Of a stretch of DNA of 42,011 nt, positions 26,048 through 34,955 are shown piece by piece; positions within the stretch are counted from its first letter, which is position 1, and each line of letters starts with the position of its first letter. The position numbers were made by a program, and so were the translations under genes. The stretch comes from an uncultured Actinomycetes bacterium (lineage in GTDB: Bacteria; Actinomycetota; Actinomycetes; S36-B12; CAIYMF01): positions 1-42,011 of the forward strand of contig CAIXFH010000136.1 of NCBI GenBank assembly GCA_903918645.1. Direction: 5' to 3'. The notes below the pieces were generated by a model. The model was given only the letters and a program-made list of their open reading frames with translations. It was not told where the DNA came from and searched no databases.

Positions 26048-27460
26048 TTAGCTCGTGAACCCAACGCCGAACCGATCGAGCAAACTCAACCAAACGCCCC
26101 GCCGCCCGCTTACGTCTTCACGAGCGAGGGCGGCGCGAGTGGCCTGAACTATCGGGTACCGCATCGGCTCGGGTGGAAACGGCACCGCTCGCTGCTGCAC
26201 CATCCCGAGCGCCGTACGCTCGGTCTCGATGCCAGACAAAAGGTCCAAGGCAACCTGGGCGCCGAAACGCGAAGCCCCAACACCGAGCCCTGTATAGCCG
26301 ACTGCATACGCAACACGACCCTCGTACGCGGTACCGAACACCGGCGTGAAACGTGATGTCGTATCAATCACACCGGCCCATCGATGGGTGAAGCGCAGAT
26401 CCTCGAGTTGCGGAAACGTAGAAAAGAAGTGACTGGCCAGCAACTGGAATGACGACTCGCGTTGCTCCAAGTCAGGCGACGTACGGCCACCGAAGTAGTA
26501 GATGGCGTCGTAGCCCCCAAACAGGATGCGATCGTCGGGGGTGCGGCGGTAGTAGTGGAACTGGTTTCCGGCATCGGTGAGACCCTGCGATTCGGACCAT
26601 CCGATCGCTGAGATCTGTTGCGGGGTAAGCGGTTCGCTCACAAGAACGTGGTCGTGCACCGGCAAGATGTAGGAGCGGAGTCTGCGCAGCAACGGCGGGA
26701 AAGCGTTGGTTGCGAGAACCAGTGACTTCGCCTCGACCGCACCGTGCGCGGTGTTTGCCACAACACCGCGTTGCGATCGATCAATGCGCACCACTGAGGT
26801 GTCTTCATGCACGCGTACCCCGAGCGTCAGCGCATGCCTGAGTAGCCCCCACACCAAGGCAACTGGGTCAAGCAGGCCGCTACCGGAACGCACACGCAAC
26901 CCAGCGCGATAGGTCGGCGAGTGAACGTCGGCCTGCACTGCGTCACGATCCAGGAGAACCGACTGCTCTCCCATCTGCTCGTGCAGCTCATGGGATGGAG
27001 CGAGCCCTGCCACCTGATGATTGGTGACAGCCAACACCGTCTTACCGGTCAGCGTCAGGTGCGCGTCGATACCCAAATCGTCAATGAACGCAGCCATTTC
27101 TCGGATGTTCTGACGGCCGAGGCGAAGCAGGGTTGGCATCTCGTCAGGCCAATTGGCTAGGCCGTGCGCAAGACCATGGGTAAGAGACTCTGAGATGAAG
27201 CCACCATTGCGTCCTGATGCACCATGCGCGACCCGACCGCCTTCGAGGACAACGACATCACATGAGGGATCCCGAAGTTTGGCCTCAATGGCAGTCCACA
27301 GGCCGGTAAATCCGCCCCCGACGACCACGAGATCTGCGCGGGCTGCCGATGTGAGCGGAGGACACAGCGGCGGAGCGCCTGGACGATCAAGCCAATAGAC
27401 CTGGCGCTGCACATCAGCGAGTGCCGCAGCTGGGATCGATGCCGGAGTCACGGTTGGCAC
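26048..27460 (-). CDS. FAD-dependent amine oxidoreductase (PuuB-like DAO family)
   Basis: A 470-aa flavoenzyme. After a 40-residue N-terminal extension comes the FAD Rossmann motif ADLVVVGGGFTGLW (43-55), then VVVLEGGRVAHGASGRNGGF, where the flavin is held, and a C-terminal AVGYTGLGVGASRFGAQVALDLL. This pattern is that of gamma-glutamylputrescine oxidase and related glycine/sarcosine oxidases. With Pot transport upstream and an aminoaldehyde dehydrogenase downstream, the likely reaction is oxidation of putrescine or a derivative to an aldehyde plus ammonia or amine. No PuuA ligase is present, so free polyamine may be the substrate. The start is GTG 27460, with no strong ribosome site; 52 bases separate it from potA. 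Confidence 0.88.
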   Translation of the reverse strand: MPTVTPASIPAAALADVQRQVYWLDRPGAPPLCPPLTSAARADLVVVGGGFTGLWTAIEAKLRDPSCDVVVLEGGRVAHGASGRNGGFISESLTHGLAHGLANWPDEMPTLLRLGRQNIREMAAFIDDLGIDAHLTLTGKTVLAVTNHQVAGLAPSHELHEQMGEQSVLLDRDAVQADVHSPTYRAGLRVRSGSGLLDPVALVWGLLRHALTLGVRVHEDTSVVRIDRSQRGVVANTAHGAVEAKSLVLATNAFPPLLRRLRSYILPVHDHVLVSEPLTPQQISAIGWSESQGLTDAGNQFHYYRRTPDDRILFGGYDAIYYFGGRTSPDLEQRESSFQLLASHFFSTFPQLEDLRFTHRWAGVIDTTSRFTPVFGTAYEGRVAYAVGYTGLGVGASRFGAQVALDLLSGIETERTALGMVQQRAVPFPPEPMRYPIVQATRAALAREDVSGRRGVWLSLLDRFGVGFTS

Positions 27461-27512
27461 GAGTAGCCATCAGTGATGAAGCCACGGGCGATTACACACG
27501 GCTGGAACAAAG

Positions 27513-28565
27513 TCACGCGGAGAGCACCACAGCTTTGGCGGGATCCCATGACAAATGCACTTCGGCGTCTCGAACTGCACTCGGCGCACCCTGACGTGTG
27601 AGCAGCACCGGAACATCGTGGCCAGCAACCGTGATGGCGACGGTCGACACTCCCCCGAAGAACTGTGTTTCGATGACTCGTCCGCTGAGCAGAGCGTCGC
27701 GTGGTTCGACGAGCACAGTGTCTTCCGGCCGCACGAGAAGCCGCGACGCCCCAGAGATGGGCTCGCCGACTACGACCCCCGGCAGTGTTCGTCCGGCGAA
27801 TCGAATTCCACCGGTGACGGCATCACCTGCGAAGAGATTGCTGGTGCCAATGAACTGGGCGACGAAAAGATTGCTTGGTCGCTGGTACAGATCGACGGGC
27901 GAATCGACTTGCTGAACGGTGCCCTCATGCATGACCGCGATGCGGTCAGCCATCGACATCGCCTCTTCCTGATCGTGGGTGACGACCACGAAGGTAATCC
28001 CAACGTCGTGTTGCAGTCGCTTAAGTTCCAACTGCATCTCCGCGCGAACCTTGCGGTCTAGTGCCGAGAGCGGCTCATCGAGCAGCAGCAGCCGCGGTCG
28101 TTTCACGATGGCCCGGGCAAGTGCCACGCGCTGACGTTGACCGCCAGAGAGTTGGCTCGGGCGTCGCTTCGCTAATTCGCTAAGCCCCACTGTCTCAAGG
28201 ACTTCGCCGACTCGGGTGCGCACCTCAGCCTTCGCAGTGCCCTCGCGCTCAAGGCCGTAGGCAACGTTGCGCTCGACCGACATGTGCGGGAAGAGCGCGT
28301 ATGACTGGAACATCAGATTGACCGGACGGCGGTGCGGCGGCAATGCGAGGAGATCGGTGTCCCCGAGAAGTACCTGACCTGCATCAGGCTCCTCAAATCC
28401 AGCGAGCACACGTAACAGGGTGGTCTTGCCACAGCCCGATGGACCGAGCAGAGCGAAGAACTCGTTGTCGCGGATGTCGATACTGACGTCATCCAAAGCG
28501 ACGACGTCGCCGAACCGACGGGCTATACGTTGAATCGAGACGAGTACATCGCCTTGGGTTGTCAT
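27513..28565 (-). CDS. potA: Spermidine/putrescine ABC transporter ATPase PotA
   Basis: A 350-aa ATPase driving polyamine uptake. Walker A is GPSGCGKTT (41-49), the signature LSGGQRQR (139-146), Walker B LLLLDEP (about 159-165), then the switch motif VVTHDQEEAMSMADRIAVM. The C-terminal TOBE domain (about 270-345) is present, as in PotA. VNLMFQSYALFPHMSVERNVAYGL is the Q-loop region. The ATG overlaps the potC stop (ATGA). Confidence 0.93.
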   Translation of the reverse strand: MTTQGDVLVSIQRIARRFGDVVALDDVSIDIRDNEFFALLGPSGCGKTTLLRVLAGFEEPDAGQVLLGDTDLLALPPHRRPVNLMFQSYALFPHMSVERNVAYGLEREGTAKAEVRTRVGEVLETVGLSELAKRRPSQLSGGQRQRVALARAIVKRPRLLLLDEPLSALDRKVRAEMQLELKRLQHDVGITFVVVTHDQEEAMSMADRIAVMHEGTVQQVDSPVDLYQRPSNLFVAQFIGTSNLFAGDAVTGGIRFAGRTLPGVVVGEPISGASRLLVRPEDTVLVEPRDALLSGRVIETQFFGGVSTVAITVAGHDVPVLLTRQGAPSAVRDAEVHLSWDPAKAVVLSA

Positions 28566-29332
28566 ACCGAATCCGTAAGTCGAGTGAGGCGTTGGGCGGC
28601 CAGGACAGCAGTAAAGCTCACGAGCATGAGCAAGCTGGCCAGAGCATTGATCTCAGGAGTCACGCCGAATCTCACCATCGAGTAGATGACTATGGGCAAA
28701 GTTGGAGTCGATGGGCCGTCGGTAAAGAACGCAATGACGAACTCGTCGAGCGACAACGTGAACACAAGCAGTGCACCCGCGATGATCGCGGGCATGATCG
28801 AGGGCACCGTGATACGAAAGAAGGTTGCTACTTGGCCAGCGCCTAGATCACGTGAAGCCTCTTCGAGTGATGGGTCTGTCTGCGACAAACGGGCTCGCAC
28901 AACTGCGGCCACGAACGCCATGCCGAAAACCACATGGGCAAGCAGTACCGAGTGCAAGCCCAGAGTCACGGAGATGAGGGAGAGGAAGACCAGCAATCCG
29001 ATTCCTAGGACGATGTCTGGAACGATCGCCGGTGCCAACGCGAATGAGTCGAGGAAGCTCGAATTCGAGTGGCGCTGGAGCCCGACAGCAATCAGGGTCC
29101 CAAGCGCAACCGACAGCACAGTGGCCCCGGCCGCGACGACTAACGTATTACCTAAACCCTTGAGCACGTTCTGATCTCCGGCCAACACTGCATACCAGTG
29201 GGTGCTCACTCCACCCCAACTGAACGGAGACTTTGACGCGTTGAAGGACATGATGACCAGCACCACGACTGGCACGTAGAGGAAGACGTACGTGAGAGTC
29301 AAAGGCAATCGAAGCCAACCGATCCTGGTCAT
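28562..29332 (-). CDS. potC: Polyamine ABC transporter permease PotC
   Basis: A 256-aa permease with six membrane segments and the coupling loop EEASRDLGAGQVATFFRITVP. SPFSWGGVSTHWY after helix 1 and FTLSLDEFVIAFFTDGPSTPTLPI are characteristic of PotC. ATG 29332 is chosen because it overlaps the potB stop by 4 bases; the frame is open upstream to 29368 but only inside potB. Works with PotB, PotA and PotD. Confidence 0.93.
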   Translation of the reverse strand: MTRIGWLRLPLTLTYVFLYVPVVVLVIMSFNASKSPFSWGGVSTHWYAVLAGDQNVLKGLGNTLVVAAGATVLSVALGTLIAVGLQRHSNSSFLDSFALAPAIVPDIVLGIGLLVFLSLISVTLGLHSVLLAHVVFGMAFVAAVVRARLSQTDPSLEEASRDLGAGQVATFFRITVPSIMPAIIAGALLVFTLSLDEFVIAFFTDGPSTPTLPIVIYSMVRFGVTPEINALASLLMLVSFTAVLAAQRLTRLTDSV

Positions 29333-30222
29333 GTTCGCCCTCCGCCATTGAGCCGGCGGGTCACCCACGACTGAAGGGCGAAGAGAGCCACAAGGAACAT
29401 GATCAGAGCGAGCGCAAGGACCGCCCCGAAGGGCCAGTCACGGGCCTTGAGGAACTGATCTCGAATCAGGTTTCCGACCATCACAGTCTTACCGCCGCCA
29501 AGCAACTCAGGGATGATGAAGTTGCCCATGCTCGGCACGAAGACGAAGATCGAACCGATGATCGCCCCTGGAAGGGTGAGGGGCAGCGTGACATCGCGAA
29601 AGGTTCGCCAGGGCGAAGCCCCAAGATTCGCGGCGGCCTCACGCAACTGCGGATCGAGACGCTCGATTGATGCATAGAGCGGCAGGATCATCAGCGGGAT
29701 GTAGGCATACAACAGCCCAGCAACTACCGCACCACGCGTGTACAACAACTCAAGCGGCTGATGAATGAGCCCAGCCCCCACCAACGACTTGTTGATCGGC
29801 CCCTCTGAGTTGAGCAGCACGATCCATGCATACGTGCGGATAAGGAAATTGGTCCAGAACGGCAAAACCACAGCGATCAGGGCGATGGTGCGCCACTTTG
29901 GGGCGAGCTTTGCGATGCCATACGCCGTGGGATAGCCAAGGGCGAGGGCTAGAACCGTGGTAATCGAAGCAATGACAAGGGAATTGCCAAGCACGCTTAG
30001 GTAGATCGGGTCGAACGCGCGGATGAAGTTCTCAATGGTCGGCTGATAGACGACGCCACCGAACCGGCCCCGCTTAAAGATTGTGAGCGACAAGATCAGC
30101 AAGACCGGAATCGCCATGAACGCGATCAGGTATCCGATACCTGGCCCGAGAAAAACCACGCGCTCGACCCGAGCGCGGCGCCGTGAGGCACCGCGCCCGG
30201 GGACGAGGTCAGCAGAAGTCAT
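29329..30222 (-). CDS. potB: Polyamine ABC transporter permease PotB
   Basis: A 297-aa permease with six helices plus a basic N-terminal tail. It has PFWTNFLIRTYAWIVLLN in the second or third helix region and the coupling loop EAAANLGASPWRTFRDVTLP, then FVPSMGNFIIPELLGGGKTVMVGNLI, typical of PotB. The ATG overlaps the potD stop by one base (TGATG), and its own stop overlaps potC. Confidence 0.93.
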   Translation of the reverse strand: MTSADLVPGRGASRRRARVERVVFLGPGIGYLIAFMAIPVLLILSLTIFKRGRFGGVVYQPTIENFIRAFDPIYLSVLGNSLVIASITTVLALALGYPTAYGIAKLAPKWRTIALIAVVLPFWTNFLIRTYAWIVLLNSEGPINKSLVGAGLIHQPLELLYTRGAVVAGLLYAYIPLMILPLYASIERLDPQLREAAANLGASPWRTFRDVTLPLTLPGAIIGSIFVFVPSMGNFIIPELLGGGKTVMVGNLIRDQFLKARDWPFGAVLALALIMFLVALFALQSWVTRRLNGGGRT

Positions 30223-31355
30223 CAGCTAGCAGTGACCTCGGTCGCGATCTTCGTGTACATAGGTCCAGCATCGCCTAGGTCTACCAAGCCTTCCTGCTTC
30301 AACAGGTCGGTCGGGGTGAAAGCCAGGTTGGGGTAATCGACCTCAAGCGCTGGTGCCACCAAGTCCATCGCGGCCTTATTGGGCACCTTGTACAAGATGT
30401 TCTCGACGACCCACGACTGCACCTTTGCACCGAGGATGTAGTTGATAAGTGCATGGGCAGCTTCCTTGTTCTTCGACGTCTTGAGGATGACCATCGTGTC
30501 GGCCCACAAGTCACTGCCTTCCTTGGGAACCACGAACTTGATGTTCTTGTCCTTGGCGATTCCGTAGTTGCACCAGCCGTCCCACGCCTCCACCATCAAC
30601 GCTTCACCTGACACAAGCCGGTCGTAGAACGTGGTGTCGTCGTATGCGAGAAGGGTGGGCTTGGTTGCGATGAGTTTTGCCTTCACCTGATCCATCTGAG
30701 CCGGATCGGTGGTGTTCGCGGAAAAGCCAAGTGACTTCTGAGCGGGGAGCATGAGCCAACGTTCGGTGGCGAGCATCGTGGTCTTACCCACCAACTCGGG
30801 CCTCGGGCTCAGCAGGTCGTTCCAGCTGTCCGGGGTGAAACTCAACTTGTCGCTGCGGTAGCACAAGCCTGTCGTGCCCCAGGAGTAGGGAACTGAGTAC
30901 TTGTTGCCAATGTCGTAAGGAAGCTTCGTAGCCTCTGGGTAGAGGTTTGCAAGGTTCGGGATCAAGTCGGCATGGATCGGTTCGAGCAAGCCCTGCGCGG
31001 CAAGCGCCTGGGCGTACTGCCCTGAAACAAACGCAACATCGATGCCTGAATCAGTGCCTGCTGTGAGCTTGGCAACGATCTCTTCGTTAGTCGCGTGAGT
31101 GGTGACCGTGACCTTGGGGCCGACCTCTTTTTGGAAGTTCGCCGGCAGATCATCAGGCATGTACGCGGCCCAGTTGGAGACAACAAGTGATTGAGTCTTG
31201 AGATCTACGCTCGGATTCAACGAATCGCTGGGCAGAGCCGAAGCATCGCCGGATCCCCCGCCATTACCGCCACATGCGGCTAGAACGAACATCGAGGCTG
31301 CAGCTGCCACCGCAACCAAGGTCGTTCGGCGCGGGGTGTGAGTGTGTCGTCGCAT
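30222..31355 (-). CDS. potD: Polyamine-binding lipoprotein PotD
   Basis: A 377-aa extracellular binding protein. Arg-rich n-region, hydrophobic helix and lipobox LAAC with the lipidated Cys at residue 28, then a Gly-rich linker. The mature part shows VVSNWAAYMPDDLPANFQKE and YSVPYSWGTTGLCYRSDKL, the PotD/PotF pattern. ATG 31355 is chosen because GGGGAG lies 7 bases before it; in-frame ATGs at 31373 and 31370 lack this. First gene of potDBCA-oxidase-dehydrogenase. Confidence 0.93.
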   Translation of the reverse strand: MRRHTHTPRRTTLVAVAAAASMFVLAACGGNGGGSGDASALPSDSLNPSVDLKTQSLVVSNWAAYMPDDLPANFQKEVGPKVTVTTHATNEEIVAKLTAGTDSGIDVAFVSGQYAQALAAQGLLEPIHADLIPNLANLYPEATKLPYDIGNKYSVPYSWGTTGLCYRSDKLSFTPDSWNDLLSPRPELVGKTTMLATERWLMLPAQKSLGFSANTTDPAQMDQVKAKLIATKPTLLAYDDTTFYDRLVSGEALMVEAWDGWCNYGIAKDKNIKFVVPKEGSDLWADTMVILKTSKNKEAAHALINYILGAKVQSWVVENILYKVPNKAAMDLVAPALEVDYPNLAFTPTDLLKQEGLVDLGDAGPMYTKIATEVTAS

Positions 31356-31588
31356 AAGTGAACTCCCCATCAAACCAATTATCCGAGCACCTCAGTCAGA
31401 GGTTCGGCCCCGACGAGCGCCGGTGTGCCGGAGTGTTGCACTCAAACTCAGATCTGCGCAAGCACATTTGTATATGGAAACAAAGACGTTATGGATTGTT
31501 CTTGAATTCGGATTCAAAGAATTCGCGGGCACATACTCTGGTAACCAGCACTAGACACCGGTAGTGTTCGGCCCTCGGAGGGACTCCA
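31356..31588. promoter_or_regulatory. Divergent potD/tetR control region with dyads
   Basis: An AT-richer gap between the polyamine operon and the regulator gene. TTGAATTCGGATTCAA (31502-31517) is a near-perfect dyad and CTGGTAACCAG (31538-31548) a perfect one; CACTA and TAGTG (31549-31566) form a third, looser pair. Any could be the operator of the adjacent TetR-type protein. On the minus strand TATACA near 31472 is a possible -10 for potD. GGAGGG about 8 bases before 31589 is the regulator's ribosome site. Confidence 0.5.
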
Positions 31589-32242
31589 ATGGCTCGCCCC
31601 AAACGTCGTGTAGAGCGCCGCGCCGATCTCGTCGAGGCGGCGCGACGAGCCATGCTCCAACACGGTACCTCCGTCCGCCTTAACCAGGTGGCAGAACAGG
31701 CAGGTCTGACCTCCGGCGCTGTCCTCTACCACTACCCCGATCTGCAGGATCTGCTGCTCGATGCAAACCGCGCAGGTATGGAACGGTTCTACGACGGTCG
31801 GCTACGAGCTATCGAAGGACTCAACGACCCTGCCCAGCGGCTCATTGTCACAATCGCTTCGGGACTGCCGATCGACAGTGACGACGATGGCGTCCGGCTG
31901 CTCTGCGAACTCGGTGGAGCGGCAGCGCGCAGCACCGTCTACGCCGCGCTGTTGACTTCGCTGTATGACCGCCAAGTCGCGATGTACCAAGTGATTCTGG
32001 AATCGGGGGCCGCCCAAGGGGTCTTCGTCCTAGCCGACTCATCGCTGACTATCAGCAGAAACCTCGTTGCACTTGAAGATGCCTATGGCTATCGGATGAT
32101 GGCCCGACATTCAAACATCGACCACGATGTCGCCACGCGGCTCATCGTCGACTACGCGCGGTTGGCAACCGCGCATCCCCTGCCTCTCGACATCCTGACC
32201 ACAATCGGCAACTCCACGCAGAAGAATGTGAAGCAGACATAA
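31589..32242 (+). CDS. TetR-family transcriptional regulator
   Basis: A 217-aa protein. The N-terminal helix-turn-helix (about 8-55) reads RADLVEAARRAMLQHG, VRLNQVAEQAGLTSGAVLYHYPDLQDLLLDA, a standard TetR DNA-binding domain. The C-terminal helical ligand domain has no recognised signature. It lies between the leftward polyamine operon and the rightward glycosyltransferase set, 51 bases ahead of the latter, so it may control either or both; the dyads at 31502-31566 are candidate sites. The ligand could be a polyamine or a product of the downstream enzymes; this is inference. Confidence 0.9.
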   Translation: MARPKRRVERRADLVEAARRAMLQHGTSVRLNQVAEQAGLTSGAVLYHYPDLQDLLLDANRAGMERFYDGRLRAIEGLNDPAQRLIVTIASGLPIDSDDDGVRLLCELGGAAARSTVYAALLTSLYDRQVAMYQVILESGAAQGVFVLADSSLTISRNLVALEDAYGYRMMARHSNIDHDVATRLIVDYARLATAHPLPLDILTTIGNSTQKNVKQT

Positions 32243-32293
32243 CTATCGCGCGATGCCTCGTACCCACCGTCGACCGTTACGAAGGAAGTTCCG

Positions 32294-33622
32294 ATGACTC
32301 CTCGCCCACTCACGATTCTGTTCATGCCCGAATCCGCCTACGGCCCAACGAATCAGTGCATCGGCATCGGCGACGTGCTCCGCAGGCGCGGACACCGCGT
32401 CGTGTTCGCAGCCGAGTCGTCATGGAAGGGCAAGTTGGCAGCGCTTGGCTTCGAGGAGGATCTGGTCGATCTGGCACCAGCGCCCGAACCCACAGAAGAC
32501 GGCAACGACCAGGACGCTGGACAGTTCTGGAAGGACTTCATTCGCGACACATCACCTGAGTTCCGAAAGCCGACGGTCGATCAGTTGGAGACCTTCGTCA
32601 AACCCACCTGGCAAGCACTTATCGACGGCGCGATGTACTGCGAGCCGCAACTGCGGGAGATCATCGGTCGCGTCAAACCTGATGTGATCGTTGAGGACAA
32701 CGTGCTCTGCTTCCCCGCGCTGGTCACCGCAGGTGTGCCCTTTATCCGCATCGTCTCGTGTAATCCCCTCGAGATGAAGGGCACTGGAGTCGCTCCTACC
32801 TTCTCCGGCCTATCGGCAGCCGACACCAGTGAATGGGCATCGTTCCGAGATGCCTATGACCGCACTCATCGCGACATGTGGGAGGCGTTCAACATCTGGG
32901 CGATTTCCCAGGGGGCGCCTGCACTTGACGACCTCGAATTCATCCATACCTCGCAGCAGGCAAACCTGTATGTGTTCCCGCTAGAAGCCGACTACACCGA
33001 CCTGCGTCCCCTCGACCCCACGTGGCACCGCATGGACTCGAGCGTGCGCGAGACCGACCAGGTGTATGAATTGCCAGCGCTCGTGGCCCAACGTCCTGCC
33101 GATTCGGCTCTGATCTACCTGTCGCTCGGGTCGCTCGGTAGCGCCGATGTCGACCTGATGAAACGGCTCATCGCCGCACTCGCACTCACGCCACATCGCT
33201 ACATCGTCAGCACAGGACCTCAGCACGAGTCATACGAGCTCGCAGACAACATGGTGGGCGCCGAGTTTCTGCCACAGACCACGATCATTCCGCAGGTCGA
33301 CGCAGTCATCACGCATGGTGGAAACAACACCACCACTGAAGCCCTCCATTTCGGTAAGCCAATGATCGTGCTTCCGTTGTTCTGGGATCAGTACGACAAC
33401 GCACAACGTGTTGATGAGAAAGGATTCGGCGTTCGGCTCTCAACGTACGAGTTCACCGACGAGGACATGCGGGCTGCACTCACGACCGTTCTGAATCCCG
33501 AGATGCGCGCCCGCCTGGTTGCTGTTGGCGAGCGGATTCGAGCCCGAGACGGCCTTCGCGTCGGCGCTGACGTCATCGAATCAGTGGGCAATTCATTCGT
33601 CTCCGGTGGCGCCGCCACGTGA
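32294..33622 (+). CDS. GT1 (MGT-type) glycosyltransferase
   Basis: A 442-aa GT-B fold enzyme. The N-terminal acceptor domain starts LTILFMPESAYGPTNQCIGIGDVLRRRGHRV. The C-terminal donor domain has IYLSLGSLG and THGGNNTTTEALHFGKPMI followed by PLFWDQYDNAQRV, the UDP-sugar-binding signature (His341 region) of UDP-glycosyltransferases such as macrolide glycosyltransferases. It moves a sugar from a nucleotide donor to a small molecule or lipid; neither partner can be read. GAAGGAAG precedes the ATG. Its stop overlaps the kinase GTG by 4 bases, so the two are coupled, pointing to one pathway. No aglycone-synthesis genes such as PKS or NRPS are near. Confidence 0.88.
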   Translation: MTPRPLTILFMPESAYGPTNQCIGIGDVLRRRGHRVVFAAESSWKGKLAALGFEEDLVDLAPAPEPTEDGNDQDAGQFWKDFIRDTSPEFRKPTVDQLETFVKPTWQALIDGAMYCEPQLREIIGRVKPDVIVEDNVLCFPALVTAGVPFIRIVSCNPLEMKGTGVAPTFSGLSAADTSEWASFRDAYDRTHRDMWEAFNIWAISQGAPALDDLEFIHTSQQANLYVFPLEADYTDLRPLDPTWHRMDSSVRETDQVYELPALVAQRPADSALIYLSLGSLGSADVDLMKRLIAALALTPHRYIVSTGPQHESYELADNMVGAEFLPQTTIIPQVDAVITHGGNNTTTEALHFGKPMIVLPLFWDQYDNAQRVDEKGFGVRLSTYEFTDEDMRAALTTVLNPEMRARLVAVGERIRARDGLRVGADVIESVGNSFVSGGAAT

Positions 33623-34953
33623 ACCGCTCGCTCGACGCTCTGGTTGCTAGTGCATCAGGTGAGATCGTCGTTGCAGAGGGATCGCGGCGGGCTGCGATTC
33701 ATGTAGCTGTCCCACTTCGACTCCTCGACTCCCTCGATCTCGGTGACGGCCGCTACCTCGCGGTAGTGCAAGACGGCACCGGCTACAGATGGACCACACC
33801 GCTCATTCGTTCTGCCGACACGATTCGACGAGCGCACCCTGGCGACGGAGTGGCAGAGGCTCTGGTAAGCCTTATCGCGCGCCAATCAACGATCGATTCC
33901 GAAGCCGGTGGGTTCCTGCTGACTTCTTGGACGACGGAGACACCACACGGAGAACGCGGTATCGCAGCCGATCAGACCAACGAATCGCTCGTGGTTGGTG
34001 AACGCGCAATCGTGAAGTGGTCGATACGACTAGCAGATGACGACACCAGTGGACATCCTGCGCCACAACGGATTTCCGCACTCGTGCAAGCAGGCTTAGG
34101 TGACATCCCACGCCCGCTCGGAATGGTGCAGTGGCGAGCCAACGCACTGGCCACGCCGGCCCTCATCGCCGATGTAGCTGCGTTTCTTGAAGGGGCCGTC
34201 GATGGGTGGCAATGGGCCGTCGCTGACGTGACTTCTCTGGCGCGCAACGAAATCGACATGAATTCAGCGGTGCAACCGGCCAAGAAGATCGGCGCACTCA
34301 CAGCACGACTCCACGTTGCACTGGCAATGTCTGGGCAAGAAGATGCCGACTCCCGTCGGGTGAGTGAATGGAAAGGCCGAGCGCTCGCAGACCTTGCCGA
34401 GGCTGTTGCCATCGTCGATGGACCTGAGGGCCAGCGGCTCTCTGCCAGAGCACTGGCAATCGCAGAGTCTTACGACGCATTCGACGAGGTGATCGGCACT
34501 CCACTGATCGACATCCACGGCGACTTCCATGTCGGGCAGATCTTGCGATATGGCGAGCCGCACGAGTACGCAGTCACCGACTTTGACGGCAATCCGGTCT
34601 TGCCACCCTATGAGCGAGTGCAGCGCATGCCCGCAGCACTCGACATCGCCGGAATGCTCGCTGCCCTAGACCATGTCGGACGCATCGTTCTCAAGCGCAT
34701 CGTGGAGGCCGACGATCGCCTCGTACGGACGTGGATAGCTGCCGCCCAGGCTGCGTTCTACGACGAGTACATCGATACATTGACCACGTTGGGAGCCGCA
34801 GACCTCTTCGATGCGCGACTCATCGCACCCTTTCGACTACAACAAGAAGTGCGCGAGTTTCTCTACGCTGTAAAGCACTTGCCGCTGTGGCGCTATGTGC
34901 CCGATGGTGCCCTGGCTGACTTGATCCCAGACCCCGCAACGAATACGGAGTAG
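33619..34953 (+). CDS. Maltokinase/glucosamine-kinase-like sugar kinase
   Basis: A 444-aa protein with the aminoglycoside-phosphotransferase (APH-like) fold. An N-terminal cap (about 1-100) resembles that of maltokinases; an ATP-lobe lysine is probably Lys133 in AIVKWSIRL. The catalytic block is DIHGDFHVGQILR (His300, Asp302) and the metal site DFDGNPVLP (Asp321, Asp323), then MPAALDIAGMLAALDHVGR. Maltokinases have HGDLHLGQ and DFEGEP here; the DFDGNP form and the neighbouring SIS gene resemble, as I remember them, actinobacterial glucosamine kinases, which phosphorylate glucosamine with ATP. Maltose or another amino sugar remains possible. It overlaps the glycosyltransferase (GTGA) and the SIS gene starts 2 bases after its stop. 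Confidence 0.8.
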   Translation: MNRSLDALVASASGEIVVAEGSRRAAIHVAVPLRLLDSLDLGDGRYLAVVQDGTGYRWTTPLIRSADTIRRAHPGDGVAEALVSLIARQSTIDSEAGGFLLTSWTTETPHGERGIAADQTNESLVVGERAIVKWSIRLADDDTSGHPAPQRISALVQAGLGDIPRPLGMVQWRANALATPALIADVAAFLEGAVDGWQWAVADVTSLARNEIDMNSAVQPAKKIGALTARLHVALAMSGQEDADSRRVSEWKGRALADLAEAVAIVDGPEGQRLSARALAIAESYDAFDEVIGTPLIDIHGDFHVGQILRYGEPHEYAVTDFDGNPVLPPYERVQRMPAALDIAGMLAALDHVGRIVLKRIVEADDRLVRTWIAAAQAAFYDEYIDTLTTLGAADLFDARLIAPFRLQQEVREFLYAVKHLPLWRYVPDGALADLIPDPATNTE

Positions 34954-34955
34954 CC

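Noticed and set aside
31541-31556. GlnR site in the potD/tetR gap
   Set aside because: GTAAC is followed after six bases by TAGAC, but only three of five positions match the second half-site; too weak to claim.
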